Shown here piece after piece: positions 1-6,578 of a stretch of DNA of 12,149 nt. The stretch lies in contig DBSW01000191.1 in assembly GCA_002306745.1 (NCBI GenBank), forward strand, positions 1 through 12,149, read 5' to 3'. Below the pieces are notes generated by a model that did no database searches, had not been told where the DNA came from, and saw only the letters and a list, made by a program, of their open reading frames with translations. The stretch comes from Dehalococcoidia bacterium UBA1332 (GTDB lineage Bacteria > Chloroflexota > Dehalococcoidia > Lucifugimonadales > Lucifugimonadaceae). Position numbers and translations under genes: made by a program. Within the stretch, counting starts at the first letter, position 1. Every line of letters begins with the position of its first letter.

Positions 1-111
1 AATAGGTCGCGTGTACCGCAATTCACTCTAATCTAAGATGACAATATTATTTTAGATATAAGAATTCAAGACAGTGGCACAAAAAATCAAAAAGAATAAG
101 ATAGCGAAAAC

Positions 112-1929
112 CTACTCCTGGGGGGGAGAAGGATTAACCATATCCATCCCAATTGTCTCTGGAAAGACACCCGCTATTTCCTCAACGGTCCAACGACCCG
201 CCTTGTGAATAGATCTGCCCTGCTCAGGTGAATTCATTAAGCTCAAACGATTTCCGACCGTATGAAAAATCCTACCCGTAACCTCACTTGCTTGATCCGA
301 AGCAAGCCAGGCAATCATCGGTGAAACCTGCTCTGGTTCGTTTGTAAGAATTCCCTCGGGAGGTGAAAAAAACTCTCCTTTTCTCATATTCTTAGTTGAA
401 GCAGGGATAGAATCAGTCATACGAGTCTGGGCACCTGGAGAGATTGCATTTGCAGTTACACCATACCGCGCTAGATCCTTTGCTACCACCCTCGTAAATC
501 CTGCAATTGCATCTTTAGCAGCGCCATAGTTGGACTGGCCACCATATCCGTATAGACCAGAAACAGAACTGAAAGTAATTATCCGGCCAAAACCTTGCTC
601 TTTGAAAATCTTGGAAGCAGGCTGGACAACAGAAAAAGTCCCCTTTAAGTGAACGGCCATAACGTCATCCCATTCTTCCTCAGTCATGTTAAATAACATA
701 CGGTCGCGTAAAATTCCAGCGGCAGTCACAACAATGTCAAGCCGACCAAATTCCTTTAGTGCAGCATTAACTATGTTCGCTCCTCCATCCATCGTTGTAA
801 CAGAATGGTAGGAAGCAACAGCCTGGCCACCTAGTTCTGAAATTTCCTCTACTACTTGAGCTGCAGGAGTCGAGTCCTCACCGACACCATCTAATGCTGC
901 TCCAATATCAGCGACCACGACCGATGCGCCTTGCGCTGCTAATTCCTTTGCGATGCCGCGCCCAATTCCTCTACCGCCACCAGTTACCACTGCAACCTTA
1001 CCAACAAGCCGTTTGCTACGATCAGGACCGTCAACTTTAGGATGCCCAAGCAAGTTAGGTCCAACTTGGGCGTCAAGTTGTTTTGGTTCCCATGTTGCCG
1101 GTGGAGATGGGTTGTAAATAGTCTTATCTCGCCTAGGCAACGTCATGTGAATAATGTTTCCAGAGTAAACAAGGAAAGTTTGACCGTTCACCGGGCCGGA
1201 ATGATCAGATGATAAATAAGTAACAAAAGGAGCAACATCTCCCGGGTCCCATGATGCCTCTCCCTTGCTTGGGAATAATCCTTTCGATGCCAACTTCTTT
1301 CGAGTTGATTCCGGAATAGAATCAACCATGCGAGTTTCGGCGCGAGGAGCGATCGAGTTAGCCGTCACCCCATACTTACCAAGGTCTTTGGCGATCACCT
1401 TGGTAAATCCATGAACACCTGATTTAGCGGCTCCGTAGTTCGCCTGTCCCGGAAATCCAACAAGGCCTGACTCTGAGGTGAAAGTGATGACGCGCCCACC
1501 CCGCTGTTTTCTGAATAACGGTGCAGCATGACGAACAACATTAAATGTTCCTTTAAGATGTACGTCATAAACGGCGTCCCATTCTTCTTCTGTCATGTTG
1601 TAGATCATACGATCACGAAGGATTCCTGCGGCAGTCACTACTATGTCGATATGACCAAAGCAATCAAGTGCAGCCTGAACAATACGCTCGCCACCTACAA
1701 AACTAGCAACCGACTCAGTCACTGCAACGGCGTCGCCGCCCGCTGCTTTGATGTGGGTGACTACTTCTTCAGCCGGACCGAGACTTTCTGACTGTCCAGA
1801 GAGCGATAATCCAGCGTCATTTACGACGACTTTCGCACCATTAGCTGCTAACTCTATGGCCACCCCACGGCCGATACCTCGACCGCCGCCGGTAATTACT
1901 GCAACTTTGTTTTCAAGCACTCCACTCAT
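112..1929 (-). CDS. Tandem two-domain SDR, (3R)-hydroxyacyl-CoA dehydrogenase-like (MFE-2/HSD17B4 type)
   Basis: Two complete short-chain dehydrogenase domains in one 605-residue chain. Domain 1 (about residues 1-260) has TGGGRGIG at 13-20 and the catalytic set S152, Y165 (NYGAAK), K169. Domain 2 (about 308-580) has TGGGRGIG at 316-323 and S455, Y468, K472. Both carry an Asp at the end of strand beta-2 (VVVND, VVVAD), which favours NAD over NADP. AGILRDR, EEEWD and VHLKGTF in both copies match the dehydrogenase domain of peroxisomal HSD17B4/MFE-2, so oxidation of (3R)-hydroxyacyl-CoA to 3-ketoacyl-CoA is the likely reaction. A proline-rich linker (about 260-308) joins them. It lies 30 bases after the MaoC C-type gene, in an apparent operon with both hotdog genes. 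The ATG at 1929 was chosen because GGGG sits 9 bases upstream and the protein then begins like other SDRs; an in-frame ATG at 1944 would add five residues but has no ribosome site. Family call is firm; exact substrate is inferred. Confidence 0.9.
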   Translation of the reverse strand: MSGVLENKVAVITGGGRGIGRGVAIELAANGAKVVVNDAGLSLSGQSESLGPAEEVVTHIKAAGGDAVAVTESVASFVGGERIVQAALDCFGHIDIVVTAAGILRDRMIYNMTEEEWDAVYDVHLKGTFNVVRHAAPLFRKQRGGRVITFTSESGLVGFPGQANYGAAKSGVHGFTKVIAKDLGKYGVTANSIAPRAETRMVDSIPESTRKKLASKGLFPSKGEASWDPGDVAPFVTYLSSDHSGPVNGQTFLVYSGNIIHMTLPRRDKTIYNPSPPATWEPKQLDAQVGPNLLGHPKVDGPDRSKRLVGKVAVVTGGGRGIGRGIAKELAAQGASVVVADIGAALDGVGEDSTPAAQVVEEISELGGQAVASYHSVTTMDGGANIVNAALKEFGRLDIVVTAAGILRDRMLFNMTEEEWDDVMAVHLKGTFSVVQPASKIFKEQGFGRIITFSSVSGLYGYGGQSNYGAAKDAIAGFTRVVAKDLARYGVTANAISPGAQTRMTDSIPASTKNMRKGEFFSPPEGILTNEPEQVSPMIAWLASDQASEVTGRIFHTVGNRLSLMNSPEQGRSIHKAGRWTVEEIAGVFPETIGMDMVNPSPPQE

Positions 1930-1959
1930 AAATTCTGACCCCATTATGAATAATATTCA

Positions 1960-2418
1960 CTAGTCATCGGTTTGTTGTGTGGGTAAAGAAACTAGTGCCC
2001 TGCCCGGTGTAGTTATCAGCCCTTCTTTATTTCGAAGACCTATTTCGATTTCAACCAAGCCACAATCATCTTCCAAGCGTGTATTCGTAACCTTTCCAAA
2101 GCAAGTCACGGGTGAACCTGGAAAATCTATAGATCGATAGGAAATGCTAAGTTCGAGCAATCGTCCTCCATATCCCATCCAACTCGTAACAAGTTCACTT
2201 AACCATGCACTTTTTAGCGCTCCATGTATGAGCACGTTAGAATGGCCAGCTTCTCTCGCAACATTAAGGTCATAATGTATCGCAACGAAATCCTGAGACG
2301 CTCCAGCGTACATAACCAACTGTCGAGTGTCAGGATACTTCACAAGTTCTGGTAACTCATCACCAACTGAAACTGTATCGAATATAGGTGTTTTTTGATC
2401 AGTGATCGACAAGACCAT
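1960..2418 (-). CDS. MaoC-type (R)-enoyl-CoA hydratase, catalytic C-half hotdog
   Basis: A 152-residue single-hotdog protein of the MaoC/hydratase 2 family, which adds water to trans-2-enoyl-CoA to give (3R)-hydroxyacyl-CoA. The active-site signature is present: D43 and H48 in SQDFVAIHYD, with the Asp-to-His spacing of five seen in (R)-hydratases, followed by the VLIHG segment at 62-66. The start is taken as the ATG at 2418, which overlaps the last 20 bases of the upstream MaoC N-type gene. AGGA lies only 2 bases before that ATG, so a TTG two codons further in, with spacing 8, is also possible. The open frame continues further upstream, but that part is antisense-free overlap with the upstream gene and does not look like a hotdog protein. 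It probably works as a heteromer with the upstream half, as in the ChsH1/ChsH2 and HadAB type hydratases (known families), and passes product to the downstream dehydrogenase. Confidence 0.85.
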   Translation of the reverse strand: MVLSITDQKTPIFDTVSVGDELPELVKYPDTRQLVMYAGASQDFVAIHYDLNVAREAGHSNVLIHGALKSAWLSELVTSWMGYGGRLLELSISYRSIDFPGSPVTCFGKVTNTRLEDDCGLVEIEIGLRNKEGLITTPGRALVSLPTQQTDD

Positions 2419-2902
2419 TATCCTTTTTACCCGTGCCATAAGTGATTGTGGTGGTAGTTTGAGTCGCGGCCAATATACCTTCTTGGTTGGTGTACCTGAT
2501 TTCGGAAATTTTGAACAACATAGTCCCCATACGACCATGTTTCTCGTAAAGCTTTGTCACCTTCCTGACAACTGTTATTTGATCTCCAACCTTGACAGAT
2601 TCATTGAATTTATAATCGCTACCACCATCAAGGATGTGCGCAAAGGGTTCTGGGTACGGTTTTGGATACCGACCTGGCAGTAAAGAACGATAGAAGGTAG
2701 GCGGAGCAATCAAATTCCCACGGCCTCTCACTTTGGCAAATTCATAATCGGTGTACAACGGATTAGGGTCACCAATAGCACATGCAAATCGTTCTATAGC
2801 ATGCCGTTCTATGTCATACGTCACCGGATTAGATTCTAGCCCGATGAAAGATCTAAGCTCATCGGTAATTACAGTGTCGCAAGTTAGATTTGATTTTTTC
2901 AT
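2399..2902 (-). CDS. MaoC N-terminal-type hotdog protein (hydratase partner subunit)
   Basis: A 167-residue protein resembling the MaoC-like dehydratase N-terminal domain (FAS1-like) family. Visible marks are FACAIGDPNPLYTD at about 39-52, APPTF at 66-70 and LDGGSDYKF at 91-99 followed by VGDQI. In the catalytic position Asp45 is followed by Tyr50 where an active hydratase has His, as is usual for the non-catalytic, substrate-holding half of double-hotdog hydratases. It overlaps the catalytic half by 20 bases, which implies coupled translation and a heteromeric enzyme. The ATG at 2902 has no clear Shine-Dalgarno sequence upstream. A 61-base gap separates it from the small membrane-protein gene. 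Family is clear; the partner and the stereospecific hydratase role are inferred from the neighbours. Confidence 0.85.
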   Translation of the reverse strand: MKKSNLTCDTVITDELRSFIGLESNPVTYDIERHAIERFACAIGDPNPLYTDYEFAKVRGRGNLIAPPTFYRSLLPGRYPKPYPEPFAHILDGGSDYKFNESVKVGDQITVVRKVTKLYEKHGRMGTMLFKISEIRYTNQEGILAATQTTTTITYGTGKKDNGLVDH

Positions 2903-2955
2903 AAGTCAGTGCGCTTCGAATATCTAGAATCACCCATAAATAAAAAGGGACAGCT

Positions 2956-2970
2956 AGGTTAGTTTAACCT
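2956..2970 (-). terminator. Weak hairpin at the stop codon of the small membrane-protein gene
   Basis: On the minus strand AGGTTA, a 3-base loop and TAACCT form a 6-bp stem that includes the TAA stop codon. The nearest T-run (TTTTTATTT) begins 9 bases later, so it is at best a poor intrinsic terminator; it may instead be an mRNA 3'-end or spacer hairpin before the MaoC genes. Confidence 0.25.
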
Positions 2971-3470
2971 CTATTACGCCTACGCTTGCTAACACCTTTA
3001 CCTGATTTTGTTTCAGACGCAGTTTTAGCAAAAATAGTTCGCTCTCTCCGTGTAACCTGTGAACCGACAGCGGCGGCAGTCATGAACATGGCTGATGGGA
3101 TAAAAAGAATACCGTTGACAAAAATCATCATCGCTATGAAAACATAAAGTAAAAATGTAGATACCCAGATGTTAATTTTCGCGACGTTATCTGGTTTCTC
3201 GTATTTCGGCACAGCCCAAAGCGCACTCCCCGATATAAACACCGGAATAAGACTCAGCCAAACAATATCCCACTGAGCATCTGCCGAAATCGTCGTAACG
3301 TAAACGTCCCCAGTTGCGATATCGGTTACCTCAACGAGCGGGATCACAAATAATCCAGCAAGGCTCGCGAGCGCAAAAAATAAAGCGAAATACACAAAGT
3401 AGTAAATTCGATCCCAGCGAGGAAATTTCATAGCATTGACTTGTATTGTGATAGCGGCATACCTAGCCAA
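2964..3470 (-). CDS. Small polytopic membrane protein, function unknown
   Basis: I do not recognise this 168-residue protein. It shows about four hydrophobic segments (near 23-46, 69-88, 101-119 and 120-137), a polar loop with acidic residues between the first two, and a strongly basic tail ending KRRRNRG, so both ends are probably cytoplasmic. The start is uncertain. TTG at 3470 has AAAAGGGTGAT immediately upstream, a good match to the 16S tail. ATG at 3431 (MKFPRWD) has no ribosome site but would fit better if the candidate promoter at 3484-3512 is real, because that promoter would begin transcription only a few bases before 3470. The gene lies after the helicase terminator and 61 bases before the MaoC pair, so it may be the first gene of that operon, but nothing in it suggests a role in acyl-CoA metabolism. 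Confidence 0.7.
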   Translation of the reverse strand: MARYAAITIQVNAMKFPRWDRIYYFVYFALFFALASLAGLFVIPLVEVTDIATGDVYVTTISADAQWDIVWLSLIPVFISGSALWAVPKYEKPDNVAKINIWVSTFLLYVFIAMMIFVNGILFIPSAMFMTAAAVGSQVTRRERTIFAKTASETKSGKGVSKRRRNRG

Positions 3471-3483
3471 ATCACCCTTTTAA

Positions 3484-3512
3484 CTTAAAGATTTTAATAA
3501 ATCGAAAGTCAA
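3484..3512 (-). promoter_or_regulatory. Candidate promoter for the small membrane-protein gene
   Basis: On the minus strand TTGACT (-35, 3512-3507) and TTTAAG (-10, 3489-3484) are separated by 17 bases. The -35 matches the sigma-70 consensus at five of six positions and the -10 at four of six. It lies between the helicase terminator and the membrane-protein gene, where a promoter is expected. The region is AT-rich, so chance matches are likely. Confidence 0.3.
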
Positions 3513-3529
3513 AACAAAGACAATTCAAC

Positions 3530-3587
3530 AAAAATAACCCCTAAATCTGATGGCGATCAGCATAAAACACAGTTCAAAAATTAGGGG
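3530..3587 (-). terminator. Intrinsic terminator of uvrD overlapping its stop codon
   Basis: On the minus strand CCCCTAA (3587-3581, containing the TAA stop) pairs over seven bases with TTAGGGG (3544-3538), which runs straight into TTATTTTTG (3537-3529). The 36-base loop holds a second small hairpin, CTGAT-CGCC-ATCAG (3560-3547). The GC-rich outer stem and immediate T-tract fit a Rho-independent terminator, though the long branched loop is unusual. Confidence 0.5.
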
Positions 3588-5914
3588 GCAAAAAGATCAG
3601 GATCCTGAAATTCCGGTTCGATTTCGTCTGGATCAAATTGATTTTCCTTAGGCTCTTGTCTAATTTTCTCGAGGGGTGCAAAAGAAAGCAACAGACGTTT
3701 TATTCCGTGACCAGAAAATGCAACAGTCACCTGCGTTTGCTCTCCTTCACCAGAAGAACTCACAACCACGCCTTCACCCAATGACTTATGCAGTACTTTT
3801 TCACCTGCATTGAACACCGGAGAGCGCTCACGAGACGCCGAACGTGAAGATCGAGTTGAAGCCATACGTTTAGTCCACATAGGATCATGTGCCCGATCTA
3901 GTAGGCGCGCGTGACCGCGAATGTTCCGAGTTATCACGTGAGATGTCGGTATTTCCTGTAAAAATCTAGATGCCATTTGAGAACCGGACTGACCGCGAAA
4001 CCTACGCTGAAATGCTCGAAACATGAATAATCGTTTACGTGCACGTGTCATACCGACGTAAAGTAACCGACGTTCCTCTTCCAATTGCATTGGATCATCA
4101 ACACTTCGGGAATGTGGCAACAAACCTTCCTCCAAACCAACCAAGAACACCGCATCATATTCAAGACCTTTAGCCTGGTGTAGTGTGATCAAGGTAATGC
4201 CTTCATTATCAGTGCCGGCATTGTCTCCACCCTGCAAGTCATCAACATCTGAGACTAGGGCTACATTCTCAAGAAATTCTGATAATTGACCACGTTCTTC
4301 TGAGCCTGCAAACTGATCAGCAGACGCCTTAAGCTCCTGTAAATTTTCCATACGTTCTTCACCACGTTCTTTATCTTCACGAAGCATCGCTGCATAACCA
4401 GTTCTCTCAGCTATAAGATCGATCAAGTCATTGGTATCAAGTAACAGAGATTGCTCAATAAACATTGCGATCATATCGCCAAACAAACCAATAGAATTTA
4501 ATGCACGTGATCCCAAGTTAAGGCAATAAACAGATGTCTCATTATTTTCACTTTGAGCCCGAGTCACATCCAAAATAACGTCTAGTAGTGAAACGCTATT
4601 TTCGCCCGAAACTTTCCTCAATTCTCCTACCGTGCGTACAGAAAGTCCTCGAGCTGGAGTATTGATAATTCTTTCAAGCGCTGCGTCATCAGATGGGTTT
4701 GATATCAATCTAAGAAAAGACAATATGTCTTTAACTTCTTTGCGATCATAAAACTTCACTCCTCCCACCAAACGATACGGAATGCCCTCCCGATTACAAG
4801 CAACTTCGAACGCACGTGATTGAGCGTTAACACGGTACATCACTGCAATTTTGTTCTGTGTAATGCCATCATGCTGTTTGAGATCCTTAGCACACTCAAT
4901 AACCAGTCTAGCTTCCTCTTCTTCGTTATAAGCTTCGGCAACCGTAACTCGCTTGCCTCGACCATTATCAGTCCAGAGCTTCTTTTCAATTCGGCCATTG
5001 TTGTTATCTATAACTGCATCAGCGGCTTCAAGGATTATCTCGGTAGAACGGTAACTCTGATCAAGCGTAATTATCTTCGCATCAGGAAATGTCCGCTGGA
5101 AGTCAGTAAGATTAGAAGGGTCAGCATGTCGCCAAGAATATATCGACTGGTCCGGGTCCCCGACCACACATATATTCTTATTTTTAATCGACAACAGCTT
5201 CGCAACTTGAAATTGAAGCGTGTTGGTATCTTGAAACTCATCGACCAACATGTGCTCATAAAGTTTCTGGTATTTTTCAGTAATCTCTGGATTACCTTCA
5301 AATAGCACGAAGGTCTTTAACAATAGATCGTCAAAATCGACTGAATTCGCTCGGTGCAACGCTGCTTCGTAAGATTCGTAAACTCTTGCCGCTATTTCGT
5401 CTCGATATGTCTCGACCGTAGTCTTTAGTTCTGCGGGGTACCTCATTGCGTTTTTAGCTTCAGATATGACACTCAACAGCGATCTTGGCGAAAACTGCTT
5501 TTGGTCGATATCTAGATCATCAAGCACCCTTCGAATAATTCTCGTCTGGTCATCGGTATCATAGATGGTGAACTCTGGCTTAAGTCCTACTAATTCTCCT
5601 TCGACGCGTAGTACACGCGAACAAAAGCTATGGAACGTTCTAACCTGCAATTCATTAGGACCGACACCGATCAGGCGCTCGCATCGCTCGCGAAGTTCTC
5701 GGGCTGCTTTATTAGTAAATGTCACAGCAAGAATCTTCCACGGCGCCAAACCTAATTCGCTAATTAAATACGCAACTCGGTGCGCCATGACACGAGTTTT
5801 ACCGGAACCTGGACCAGCAACAATTAGAAGTGGTCCCTCACCGTGCGTCACTGCATCGCGCTGACGGTCAGAAAGATCCGAAAGAAGATGTTTAAGAGAT
5901 GGATCTAAAGGCAT
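3581..5914 (-). CDS. uvrD: UvrD/PcrA-family superfamily 1A DNA helicase
   Basis: A 777-residue ATP-dependent 3'-5' DNA helicase for nucleotide-excision and mismatch repair and clearance of stalled replication or transcription. All SF1A motifs are in order: Q-motif area RQRDAVTH near 18, Walker A AGPGSGKT (33-40), Ia VTFTNKAA (64-71), Walker B VDEFQDT (224-230), motif III GDPDQSIYSWRHAD (252-265), motif IV QSYRS (286-290), motif V TLHQAKGLEY (577-586) and motif VI LLYVGMTRARKRL (617-629). After a basic Ser/Arg linker (about 688-700) a Tudor-like region begins at GEKVLHKSLGEG (704-715), as in PcrA, where it contacts RNA polymerase. The chain ends in an acidic tail, DPDLFAP. Length is slightly above PcrA. 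It has its own promoter about 45 bases upstream, a leader hairpin ending at the ATG and no clear Shine-Dalgarno sequence. The uvrD/pcrA name is by family; orthology to one or the other is not settled here. Confidence 0.96.
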   Translation of the reverse strand: MPLDPSLKHLLSDLSDRQRDAVTHGEGPLLIVAGPGSGKTRVMAHRVAYLISELGLAPWKILAVTFTNKAARELRERCERLIGVGPNELQVRTFHSFCSRVLRVEGELVGLKPEFTIYDTDDQTRIIRRVLDDLDIDQKQFSPRSLLSVISEAKNAMRYPAELKTTVETYRDEIAARVYESYEAALHRANSVDFDDLLLKTFVLFEGNPEITEKYQKLYEHMLVDEFQDTNTLQFQVAKLLSIKNKNICVVGDPDQSIYSWRHADPSNLTDFQRTFPDAKIITLDQSYRSTEIILEAADAVIDNNNGRIEKKLWTDNGRGKRVTVAEAYNEEEEARLVIECAKDLKQHDGITQNKIAVMYRVNAQSRAFEVACNREGIPYRLVGGVKFYDRKEVKDILSFLRLISNPSDDAALERIINTPARGLSVRTVGELRKVSGENSVSLLDVILDVTRAQSENNETSVYCLNLGSRALNSIGLFGDMIAMFIEQSLLLDTNDLIDLIAERTGYAAMLREDKERGEERMENLQELKASADQFAGSEERGQLSEFLENVALVSDVDDLQGGDNAGTDNEGITLITLHQAKGLEYDAVFLVGLEEGLLPHSRSVDDPMQLEEERRLLYVGMTRARKRLFMFRAFQRRFRGQSGSQMASRFLQEIPTSHVITRNIRGHARLLDRAHDPMWTKRMASTRSSRSASRERSPVFNAGEKVLHKSLGEGVVVSSSGEGEQTQVTVAFSGHGIKRLLLSFAPLEKIRQEPKENQFDPDEIEPEFQDPDLFAP

Positions 5915-5940
5915 TCGACAATGTTATCTTCATTGATCGA
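5915..5940 (-). promoter_or_regulatory. Leader hairpin directly before the uvrD start codon
   Basis: On the minus strand TCGATCAATG (5940-5931), loop AAGATAA and CATTGTCGA (5923-5915) form a nine-base-pair stem with one bulged T at 5935 or 5936; the next base is the A of the uvrD ATG. No other ribosome site is visible, so the stem could limit ribosome access to the start codon. The structure is seen in the sequence; a regulatory role is inferred. Confidence 0.4.
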
Positions 5941-5959
5941 ATGTAAAAGAGTTGGTGAC

Positions 5960-5989
5960 AGTATATTTACTTAATTGTGGCAATTTCAA
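5960..5989 (-). promoter_or_regulatory. Sigma-70-type promoter of uvrD
   Basis: On the minus strand TTGAAA (5989-5984) and TATACT (5965-5960) are 18 bases apart, each matching consensus at five of six positions. Transcription would start near 5953, giving a leader of roughly 40 bases that contains the start-codon hairpin. Inverted copies GTTGGT (5951-5956) and ACCAAC (5993-5998) flank the promoter. Confidence 0.5.
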
Positions 5990-6010
5990 TTAACCAACAG
6001 ATTTGACAAT

Positions 6011-6448
6011 CTAGCATTTAACAGTTGAATTATAAGTTCTGACCCAAAAATTTTTAGTTACCTCTAAGCTCAGATCATCGACACGCCAGTAATAGCGAAC
6101 TCTCTCATAGAAAGCATTAGCACGCCATGAGCCACGGTTAAGATATTCGTACGTAAACTCAAGATTACCGAACAGTTCACCACAATTAACAACAGGGGGC
6201 ACACCGTTCAAACCTCGAACATCTTTTGCTCTCAGATATTCCCTAACAGCTGAAGAGATTTCATCTTCAGTTCTTGTGGCAGGAATCACTTCTATCACTG
6301 TAGGTTCGTCAAAGAAGACATTAGTAATCAATACAAAAAGAGCGTAAAAACCAACCAGTGTATAAAAAGCCCCCTTTGCAAAGAAGCTACGGGTATACCT
6401 TCTCCGTATGAGACGTTTTTTAAGAGCAAACGTATCGAACAGGTTCAT
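6011..6448 (-). CDS. Single-pass signal-anchored protein, function unknown
   Basis: I do not recognise this 145-residue protein. It starts with a strongly basic cytoplasmic tail (KKRLIRRRYTR at 10-20), then one hydrophobic helix at about 25-45, followed by a roughly 100-residue extracytoplasmic domain rich in aromatic residues. There is no signal peptidase or lipobox site, so it should stay anchored with the C-terminus outside. Its only two cysteines are C89 and C145, the last residue, and they could form a disulfide. The domain has an SAVREYLRAK helix near 66-75. The ATG at 6448 has no clear Shine-Dalgarno sequence. It lies 130 bases after the DRTGG gene and 96 bases before uvrD on the same strand; the separate uvrD promoter argues against a functional link. 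Coding status rests on its intact frame, plausible topology and fit in the gene order. Confidence 0.65.
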   Translation of the reverse strand: MNLFDTFALKKRLIRRRYTRSFFAKGAFYTLVGFYALFVLITNVFFDEPTVIEVIPATRTEDEISSAVREYLRAKDVRGLNGVPPVVNCGELFGNLEFTYEYLNRGSWRANAFYERVRYYWRVDDLSLEVTKNFWVRTYNSTVKC

Positions 6449-6578
6449 TTGGTGATTGTTGTTTTGTATTTATAGAGATAAAAATTATTCGATCTTAGTG
6501 CCGACAGCGAATATAAGCTAAAACCTAATCGACACACTATTTTTCAAGAATGAAAACGAGGGAAATCTATCAGCTTGA

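Noticed and set aside
1..111. Possible terminator or gene end downstream of the SDR gene
   Set aside because: T-rich stretches are present on the minus strand but the only nearby stem (CTCC/GGAG) is too short and too far away; no open frame with support.
120..126. Run of seven G as a frameshift error ending the SDR gene early
   Set aside because: Neither alternative frame after the run gives recognisable continuation; the present end is compatible with a full second SDR domain.
2419..2538. N-terminal extension of the MaoC C-type gene by 40 residues
   Set aside because: It would lie wholly inside the upstream hotdog gene and adds a Lys/Pro/Cys-rich segment unlike MaoC proteins.
4820..5305. 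Plus-strand 161-codon open frame inside the helicase gene
   Set aside because: It is antisense to conserved helicase motifs III and IV, is rich in unlikely residue runs and has no ribosome site or family marks.
6486..6513. Inverted TATTCG/CGAATA before the anchored-protein gene
   Set aside because: Six-base AT-rich arms with a 16-base loop and no promoter or terminator elements in register.
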